Below, in pieces: positions 40,760 to 46,115 of a DNA stretch of 46,115 nucleotides. The number at the start of each line of letters is the position of its first letter. Position 1 is the first letter of the stretch. The stretch comes from a bacterium (GTDB lineage Bacteria; Bacillota; Clostridia; Christensenellales; SUG1161), in NCBI GenBank assembly GCA_029006015.1, contig JAQXFY010000066.1, positions 1 to 46,115 on the forward strand, written 5' to 3'. The notes beneath the pieces were generated by a model. It searched no databases and was not told the origin of the DNA. It saw only the letters and a list, made by a program, of their open reading frames with translations. Made by a program: the position numbers and the translations under genes.

Positions 40760-41728
40760 ATGGATCAAGTAGAAAAATCGGAATCCCCGGATACACTTCA
40801 GGAGGATGCTGCCTATATCCGGCGGCGCAAGATGGTCAGCCTTTTTTCCTTTGCGGTGTTGATCGTGTTTTTTTTGCTGGTTTTTTATTTTATAGGCAGG
40901 CCGATGATTGCCATGCTCAAGCAGCCGGAGCATTTTCGGGCATGGGTGGATGACCACGGCATGCTGGGCTGGCTGGCCATGATCGGCATGATGGCCTTGC
41001 AGATTATCGTGGCGATTATCCCCGGGGAACCCATGGAACTGGGCGCCGGGTATGCCTTTGGCTGCCTGGAGGGAGCCATTTTATGCCTGACAGGCGCGTT
41101 GATCGGCTCTGCAGTGGTGTATTTGTTTGTGCGCCGCTTTGGCATTAAGATGGTGGAAGCCTTTGTTTCCCGGGAAAAGCTGCATTCCGTTAAGTTTTTA
41201 AATAATAACAAAAAACTGGGCCTGCTGGTGTTTATTATATTTTTTATTCCGGGCACGCCCAAGGATGTTATTACCTACTTTATAGGGCTTACCCCTATGA
41301 AGCTGAGTACTTTTTTGCTGATTTCAACCATCGGCCGCATTCCGTCGGTGCTGACCTCGACCATCGCCGGCAATGCCCTGGGCACCATGGAATATAAGAT
41401 GGCCATTATTGTCTTTTCCGTTACGGCGGTCATCAGCGCGCTGGGTATCTGGCTGTACCGCGTGCTAACCAGGCATCAGGACAAAAAGATGCAGCAGGAG
41501 CAGGCGGTGGAAAATGAGGGGCAAGCTGCCTGCCGGCAGGCGGCGATGTGCGACGGGGAACCCCCGTCCGCTGCGGATGGCGCCGGCGCCATGGATATGC
41601 AGCCGGAAGGCAAAATGGCTTTGCAGGAGGAGGCGCCGCAGCAAGTGCCTTTGGAATTGCACGGCCGCACCGGTGCGCGCAGGCCGATATTGCCGGCTTC
41701 ACCCAAGGCCGATAAAAAGCAGGCATAG
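40760..41728 (+). CDS. TVP38/TMEM64 family (DedA/SNARE-associated) membrane protein with long acidic tail
   Basis: The 322 residues have a first helix (about 28-48) and then the VTT/SNARE-associated domain: AIIPGEPMELGAGYAFG, a GALIGSAVVYLFVRRFG glycine-rich helix and FFIPGTPKDVITYFIGLTP, the PGxPxD motif of the family. These membrane proteins are linked to lipid scrambling or transport. The last 85 residues (after RVLTRHQDKKMQQ) are hydrophilic, rich in Ala, Glu, Pro and Gln, unusual for the family and probably disordered. The start follows GCGGGGAATAAAAC. Confidence 0.87.
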   Translation: MDQVEKSESPDTLQEDAAYIRRRKMVSLFSFAVLIVFFLLVFYFIGRPMIAMLKQPEHFRAWVDDHGMLGWLAMIGMMALQIIVAIIPGEPMELGAGYAFGCLEGAILCLTGALIGSAVVYLFVRRFGIKMVEAFVSREKLHSVKFLNNNKKLGLLVFIIFFIPGTPKDVITYFIGLTPMKLSTFLLISTIGRIPSVLTSTIAGNALGTMEYKMAIIVFSVTAVISALGIWLYRVLTRHQDKKMQQEQAVENEGQAACRQAAMCDGEPPSAADGAGAMDMQPEGKMALQEEAPQQVPLELHGRTGARRPILPASPKADKKQA

Positions 41729-41828
41729 GACGATTGCGGGGCATAGCCGGCCTGCCGCAACCGCTTGCGCCGGCTGTGACGGGACAAATGCACCCATGGA
41801 TGGGCTTACGGGAAAAGGGGAAAAAGGT

Positions 41829-42479
41829 ATGGCGTTTGATTTTAAAAAGGAATACCGGGAGTTTTATCTGCCCAAGGCTCAACCCGAAATCGTGGATGTT
41901 CCCGCTATGAACTTTGTCGCCGTGCGTGGCCAAGGCGATCCCAATCAGGAGGGCGGGGCATATCAACAAGCCATCGGTATTTTATATGCCATTGCTTTTA
42001 CCTTGAAAATGAGCGCCCGCGCCGGGCACGTTATTGAAGGGTTTTATGATTATGTGGTTCCTCCTCTGGAGGGCTTTTGGTGGATGCAGGACGGGGCGGA
42101 TATAGATTACCGGCGCAAACAGGATTTTGAATGGATTTCCGTCATCCGGCTGCCGGATTTTATACGGAGGATGGATTTTGATTGGGCGGTAGCGGAAGCC
42201 GCGAAAAAAAAGAAACAGGATGTTTCAAAGGCGGAATTTTATTCCTGTGTGGAAGGTGCCTGTGTGCAGTGCATGCATATCGGGCCATATGATAAAGAAT
42301 CGGACACCATCCGCCTGATGGAGGCCTTTGCCGGGGATAAGGGCTATGCCATTGATATAACGCCCCGGCGCCATCACCACGAAATCTACTTATCCGATGC
42401 GCGCAGGTGCGCCCCTGAGCGGCTGAAAACCGTTATCCGCCTTCCGGTGCGCCCCTTAAAGCCCTGCCCGGGGAATTGA
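41829..42479 (+). CDS. GyrI-like small-molecule-binding domain protein
   Basis: The 216 residues match the GyrI-like (SOUL/BRLZ-type effector-binding) fold: an N-terminal FVAVRGQGDPN strand-loop, YQQAIGILYAIAF, EGFWWMQDG, QCMHIGPYDKESDTIRLMEAF and HHEIYLSDARR. Related domains occur in multidrug-binding regulators and in proteins thought to bind or hydrolyse xenobiotics, but there is no DNA-binding part here. The track ORF extends far upstream in a non-coding way. The ATG at 41829 follows GGGGAAAAAGG. Confidence 0.85.
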   Translation: MAFDFKKEYREFYLPKAQPEIVDVPAMNFVAVRGQGDPNQEGGAYQQAIGILYAIAFTLKMSARAGHVIEGFYDYVVPPLEGFWWMQDGADIDYRRKQDFEWISVIRLPDFIRRMDFDWAVAEAAKKKKQDVSKAEFYSCVEGACVQCMHIGPYDKESDTIRLMEAFAGDKGYAIDITPRRHHHEIYLSDARRCAPERLKTVIRLPVRPLKPCPGN

Positions 42480-42627
42480 GTTTTTTGCCCGCCTTGGGCA
42501 ACATGCCGGGGACGGAAACGGCCAAATGTGCGTGCGATCCGGCCCGGTTTTGTGCCCACATGCTGTGCTTGCTGCAAACCAAAAGCTCATCAGGGAAGGT
42601 GCGCCGGAGGGAAATATGACTGATATG

Positions 42628-42666
42628 AAAAGCCCCCATGCGGCCGGAGCGCTGCATGGGGGGTTG
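42628..42666 (-). terminator. Probable terminator of the QueG-like gene
   Basis: CCCCCATGC and GCATGGGGG pair over 9 bp. On the minus strand CTTTTC follows the GC-rich arm. It is 44 bases past the QueG-like stop. The rest of 42480-42707 has no supported gene. Confidence 0.6.
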
Positions 42667-42707
42667 TGTGGTATGGAAAACAAGGTGGAAGCGCAGCAAA
42701 CAGGCGG

Positions 42708-43685
42708 CTATCCCAGCGATGACAAGCGGGAAATGGCCCAGCGGGCATGCTCGCGCACGGCGGGGGAGGGGCTGTCTGCATGGGGCAGCAGCAGGGGCAG
42801 GTATTTGGGATCGCCCGTATTGCCGGCGGCCAGCGCTGCCGCGGAACGCAGGCGCGAGGCGGTAACATAGTTTTTGCCCAGCCAGCCTGCGCAGGTGTTG
42901 ACGCGGCTGCGCATGGCCGGGTTATCATCGGCTAAAATACCGGAAATGGAAAAAAACTCGGCATATCCAGGCGGAAGGGCGGTTGTCGCCATGCCGCGTG
43001 TGGCGGGGCAGGTCGCCTGGCAGCGGTCGCACCCAAAGGCCTGCAGGCCAACGCAGGGGCGAAGCGGCTCGGGCACAATGCTCAGCATGTGGCGGCGCAG
43101 GCAATTTTCGTCGACGGAGCCATCCCCGGCCAGCGCCTTTGCCGGGCAGGCGCGCATGCAGGCCAGGCAGGGGCCGCAGCCTATTAATTCGTGCGGCTGG
43201 GGCACATCGGGAACCTCCAGCCCGATGGCCAGAACGGCCAATACCACCCGGCTGCCAAAGCCATGCCAATGGAATAAGCCGTTTTTTCCAAAAAAACCGG
43301 CGCCGCTGCGGTAAGCGGCCGGCTTTTGCGGCAGCAAATGGGCTACCTGGGCCGTAAGGCCGGCCTGGGTCAGCGCTTCCGCCAGGCGGGGGGCGGCATG
43401 GTAGCATTGCTGGGAGGCAAAATAATAGGAAGGCACCTGCAAACAATCCGGGGGATACATCGCAAAAGGGGTATACGGATAGGCCAGCACCAATAACCCG
43501 CCGGCAAACGGATAGGCCTTGCGCGGATCGTGCTCCAGGCCAAAAGGCGTGGGCGATGGATCAAAGGCAGAGGCCTCGCGCAGCCAATCCAAAAAGGGCG
43601 CAGGGGAACACGGGGCTGCCCCCGCAAAGCCAAAAGATTGCCAGATGGGTTCGTAAGGCGCAAGTGCGCGCAGCGCATTTTCCAT
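42708..43685 (-). CDS. QueG-like epoxyqueuosine reductase family Fe-S protein
   Basis: The 325 residues contain an N-terminal cobalamin-reductase-like region (about 1-160, with VLAYPYTPF and AGFFGKNGL), then two [4Fe-4S] motifs, CGPCLACMRACPAKAL and CDRCQATCP, and a short HEAT-like C-terminus (SPAVREHARWAISRL). This is the layout of QueG, which reduces epoxyqueuosine in tRNA to queuosine using cobalamin. It is shorter than typical QueG and the second motif lacks the CPWN ending, so it may be a paralogue with another substrate. The ATG follows AAAGGG. Confidence 0.8.
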   Translation of the reverse strand: MENALRALAPYEPIWQSFGFAGAAPCSPAPFLDWLREASAFDPSPTPFGLEHDPRKAYPFAGGLLVLAYPYTPFAMYPPDCLQVPSYYFASQQCYHAAPRLAEALTQAGLTAQVAHLLPQKPAAYRSGAGFFGKNGLFHWHGFGSRVVLAVLAIGLEVPDVPQPHELIGCGPCLACMRACPAKALAGDGSVDENCLRRHMLSIVPEPLRPCVGLQAFGCDRCQATCPATRGMATTALPPGYAEFFSISGILADDNPAMRSRVNTCAGWLGKNYVTASRLRSAAALAAGNTGDPKYLPLLLPHADSPSPAVREHARWAISRLSSLG

Positions 43686-43843
43686 GTTATACCCTTTCTT
43701 TTTGCCTGGGGAAAGGCGATAGCCCAAAGGGGGCCTGCCGTATCAAACGGCATGCGTACAGGGCTGCCTGATGCGTGTTTGCATGCCCGCCGTTTTCTTT
43801 CCCGGAATGCTTTTATTTTACGCGGATTGTGTTTTTGATGCAA

Positions 43844-43880
43844 TTGTTGCTTTACAACAAGGGCCAGGTTCGTGTACACT
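43844..43880 (+). promoter_or_regulatory. Promoter of the GH109-type gene with an overlapping dyad
   Basis: TTTACA (43851-43856) and TACACT (43875-43880) are 18 bases apart. TTGTTG-CTTTA-CAACAA (43844-43860) is a perfect 6-bp dyad covering the -35 box, as expected for a repressor or activator site. No regulator gene is adjacent. Confidence 0.6.
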
Positions 43881-43916
43881 ATAGGGGCAGAAATTGGATA
43901 GAAAGTGGGGAAACAC

Positions 43917-45227
43917 ATGACCTTCGTCAAGGAAAAACTGCGCGTGGCCATTGTTGGGCTGGGGCACCGCGGCACCGGCATGATGCAAATGATCCTGGGC
44001 ATGCCCGATGTTGAAGTGGTGGGCATTTCGGATCTGATCGAGCACCGCCTGGAGCGCGGCAAGCGCATCGTCAAGGAAAAAACCGGCAAGGATGTGCAGG
44101 CCACCGCCGATTATCAGGAGCTTTTAAAAACCGGGGATCTGGATGCGGTATTTGTATTTACCTCGTGGCAGATGCATACCCGCGTGGCGTGCGATGCCAT
44201 GCGTGCCGGCGTCTATGTGGCAACCGAGGTGGGCGGCGCCTCCAGCCTGGAGGAATGCTGGAACCTGGTGCGCGCTTCCGAGGAAACCGGCATGCCGTGC
44301 ATGATGCTGGAAAATGTTAACTACGGCCAGCACGCCCTCGCCCTGATTAACATGGTGCGCCAGGGCCTGTTTGGCGAGCTTATCCATTGCGCCGCCGGTT
44401 ATCAGCATGATCTGCGCGATGAGATTGGCCTGGGGCGCGAAATCGAGCATTATCGCTTTGATCATTTCCGCCTGCGCAATGCGGAGTTGTATCCCACCCA
44501 TGGCTTGGGGCCGATGGCCAAAATACTGGATATCAACCGCGGCAACCGCTTTTTGACGTTGACTTCCACGGCGACCAAGGCCTGCGGCATGGAAAGCTAT
44601 TATGCCAATTCCCGAAAGGCGACCAACTCCTGGGTTGTTGAAACGCTGGAGCGGGATTACAAGGGCGTCTGGCCGGAAAAGCAGGAAAATTATGATATGA
44701 TCGGCCAGCGTTTTGCCCAGGGCGACGTGGTAACCACCGTTATCAAGTGCGCCGGCGGGCAGACCATCACCCTGTATCACGATTGCACGTTGGCCCGCCC
44801 GCGGCTTTCCAACAACCGCGTGCAGGGCACCAAGGGCATCTGGAGCGATGATGCCAAATCCATTTATTTTGATGGCATCAGCCCCGATCCGCACAAGTGG
44901 GAGGAAGCTGCGCCCTACTTTGAAAAATACAACCACCCCCTGTGGCTGGAGCACCAGAAGGATCTGGATCAGGGCGGCCATGGCGGCATCGATTTTATCG
45001 TGGTGCGCGCGTTTGTTGATGCGGTCAAGCGTCAGGTGCAAACGCCCATCGATGTATATGATACCGCTTCCTGGATGGCGGTCACCGCGCTGAGCGAGCA
45101 ATCCATCGCCATGGGCGGCCACCCCGTCGCCTTCCCGGATTTCACCTCCGGCCTGTGGGTCAACCGCGAACCGGTGGTGCCCGGCAAATATGCGCTGGAT
45201 TATGTGCATACGGAGTATTTTGAGTAA
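43917..45227 (+). CDS. Gfo/Idh/MocA-family protein, GH109-type glycosidase
   Basis: The 436 residues have an N-terminal NAD-binding Rossmann fold (VAIVGLGHRGTGMM, 10-23) and a C-terminal domain. ENVNYGQHALALINMVRQG, YQHDLRDEIG and the ending VAFPDFTSG are characteristic of GH109 alpha-N-acetylgalactosaminidases, which cut with NAD by a redox mechanism. There is no signal peptide, so the substrate is probably imported or released in the cytosol. The ATG at 43917 follows GTGGGG. It is monocistronic with its own promoter and terminator. Confidence 0.85.
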   Translation: MTFVKEKLRVAIVGLGHRGTGMMQMILGMPDVEVVGISDLIEHRLERGKRIVKEKTGKDVQATADYQELLKTGDLDAVFVFTSWQMHTRVACDAMRAGVYVATEVGGASSLEECWNLVRASEETGMPCMMLENVNYGQHALALINMVRQGLFGELIHCAAGYQHDLRDEIGLGREIEHYRFDHFRLRNAELYPTHGLGPMAKILDINRGNRFLTLTSTATKACGMESYYANSRKATNSWVVETLERDYKGVWPEKQENYDMIGQRFAQGDVVTTVIKCAGGQTITLYHDCTLARPRLSNNRVQGTKGIWSDDAKSIYFDGISPDPHKWEEAAPYFEKYNHPLWLEHQKDLDQGGHGGIDFIVVRAFVDAVKRQVQTPIDVYDTASWMAVTALSEQSIAMGGHPVAFPDFTSGLWVNREPVVPGKYALDYVHTEYFE

Positions 45228-45248
45228 CCTTTGGCGCTGTTTTGGGGC

Positions 45249-45281
45249 AAAGGGGTGCGGCGTAAGCCGCGCCCCTTTTTT
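45249..45281 (+). terminator. Terminator of the GH109-type gene
   Basis: AAAGGGGTGCGGC and GCCGCGCCCCTTT pair over 13 bp (one G-T) with loop GTAA, and the 3' arm runs into TTTTTT. Confidence 0.93.
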
Positions 45282-45608
45282 ATGCCCCGACAGGCTGTTG
45301 CGGCAAAAAACGGCAGGGCGCGGGGATGGGCAAATGCCTTGGCCCAGGGGCTTCCTTAACCCGGCAGGTTGGGTTGGGGCAGGGCGCGTGCGCCATCCGC
45401 TGCAGATGTTAGGCGCGTTTTACAGGCAAGTATAGGGGGATTAAGCGGCTATATGGGCCGACAGCACCTGCCGAATTAAGGAAAATGGTGAAAAATGAAG
45501 GAAAAACATGAAAAAACAGATATTTTTGCGCGGTAAAATGATAGCGGATATGCTATCATAGAATGGTAGAGATCCTGCCGGAAGGAAAAATTTAAAGAAG
45601 GTGATTCG
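45282..45608 (+). promoter_or_regulatory. Intergenic region with dyad-bearing promoter of the acyltransferase gene
   Basis: ATGATAGC-GGATAT-GCTATCAT at 45538-45559 is a perfect 8-bp inverted repeat. It overlaps the spacer and -10 of a possible promoter, TTGCGC (45526-45531) and TATGCT (45549-45554), 17 apart. The remaining part of this 327-base gap shows no gene. Confidence 0.55.
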
Positions 45609-46115
45609 ATGCGGGCCGATGGAAAAAGGCTAAAGAACATCGAACCGACGCAGCGGTTGGCCCCCTATTTCATGCCGCGCCGCTTTGATGCCATGAACAT
45701 GATTACGCTGGATATCCCGCTTGCCCCCATCCGTCAATACCTGGGCGATGTTCGGCGCAGGGGCCATGTGGTTAGCCACATGGGGCTGATTATCGCAGCT
45801 TATTTGCGGACGGTAGCGGAATTTCCCTATCTTAACCGCTTTGTTATCAACAAACGTGTATATGCGCGCAGGGAGTTTGCCGTCAGCATGGTGGTGCTCA
45901 AACCCGAAAACAAAGGGGAAACCACCTCCAAGGTGTTTTTTGATTTGAACGATACCCTGTTTGATGTGCAGCGCAAAATGGACCGGTATATTGCGGAAAA
46001 CCGCGCGCCGGAATCGGCCAATTCCACCGACGCGGCCATGGAAACCTTTTTGCGCATGCCGGGCATCATGCGCGTGGGCATTGGGTTTATGAAATGGCTG
46101 GATAAGCATGGCTGG
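45609..46115 (+). CDS. E2-like (2-oxo acid dehydrogenase acyltransferase catalytic domain) protein, 3' end outside window
   Basis: This gene is absent from the ORF track because it has no stop before the edge. The ATG at 45609 follows AGAAGGTG, and 169 codons are open to the last base. The protein resembles the catalytic domain of E2 acyltransferases and chloramphenicol acetyltransferase-like folds: MNMITLDIPLAPIRQYL, HMGLIIAAYLRTVAEFPYLNRF, and a REFAVSMVVLKPE strand. There is no lipoyl domain at the N-terminus, so it is a stand-alone form. The HxxxDG active-site motif would lie beyond the window. Confidence 0.8.
   Translation, partial: MRADGKRLKNIEPTQRLAPYFMPRRFDAMNMITLDIPLAPIRQYLGDVRRRGHVVSHMGLIIAAYLRTVAEFPYLNRFVINKRVYARREFAVSMVVLKPENKGETTSKVFFDLNDTLFDVQRKMDRYIAENRAPESANSTDAAMETFLRMPGIMRVGIGFMKWLDKHGW

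Noticed and set aside
40512-40772. ORF in the murF-TVP38 gap
   Set aside because: It spans the promoter of the TVP38 gene and has no family match by eye.
42526-42870. Plus-strand ORF overlapping the end of the QueG-like gene
   Set aside because: Most of it is antisense to QueG and it contains the terminator hairpin; no recognisable domain.
44124-45209. 361-residue antisense ORF opposite the GH109-type gene
   Set aside because: Shadow ORF; no motifs and no upstream signals.
1-46115. CRISPR array, phage or insertion sequence
   Set aside because: No regularly spaced repeats, transposase, integrase or terminal inverted repeats were seen on either strand.

Overview
The window reads as chromosomal DNA of a GC-rich, spore-forming member of the Clostridia (Bacillota). 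The sporulation phosphatase SpoIIE, two small CotF-like coat proteins, a T-box leader on pheST, Firmicutes-type Shine-Dalgarno sequences (AGGAGG) and DtxR-controlled feoAAB genes all point that way. A GH109-type glycosidase and an envelope-stress gene set would fit a gut inhabitant, but that is inference. I see no phage, transposon, CRISPR array or rRNA. Gene density is high, and the very long antisense ORFs in the track are GC-rich shadows of conserved genes.

Layout. 1-4750: the 3' part of spoIIE, then pheS-pheT behind a Phe T-box whose promoter lies inside the last codons of spoIIE. 4990-8520: an iron locus on the minus strand (two feoA, feoB, a Cys-rich FeoB partner) facing a divergent DtxR-type regulator, with three iron-box-like dyads. 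8760-9870: a ComEC-like metallo-beta-lactamase lipoprotein with a DUF3006 partner. 10180-16560: mutS2-DUF523, then a response regulator/sensor kinase pair and an HtrA protease. 16770-20160: a SAM methyltransferase overlapping ogt, a divergent FMN-dependent alpha-hydroxy-acid oxidase homologue, a GNAT acetyltransferase and tRNA-Val(CAC). 20310-26980: a membrane flippase-like protein divergent from a three-gene cassette ABC exporter - DUF1854 - ABC exporter. 27290-31570: a secreted protein, two coat-like proteins, a LiaF-like membrane protein and a METTL25-like methyltransferase. 31860-37570: a beta-helix protein - sugar isomerase - DUF1015 operon converging on serC-serA. 38000-46115: ddl-murF, a TVP38 membrane protein, a GyrI-like protein, a QueG-like reductase, a GH109-type protein, and an E2-like acyltransferase cut by the right edge and absent from the ORF track.

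How the genes work together. Clear functional units are Phe-tRNA charging (pheST), ferrous iron uptake with its own regulator, serine biosynthesis (serCA), and peptidoglycan precursor synthesis (ddl-murF). A likely envelope quality-control unit is the two-component pair followed by HtrA. The most unusual unit is the ABC-DUF1854-ABC cassette. Both exporters carry an unusual cytosolic N-terminal extension ending in a four-Cys zinc ribbon, both ATPase domains look intact, and a 7-bp inverted repeat brackets the promoter spacer. Its substrate cannot be read from the sequence.
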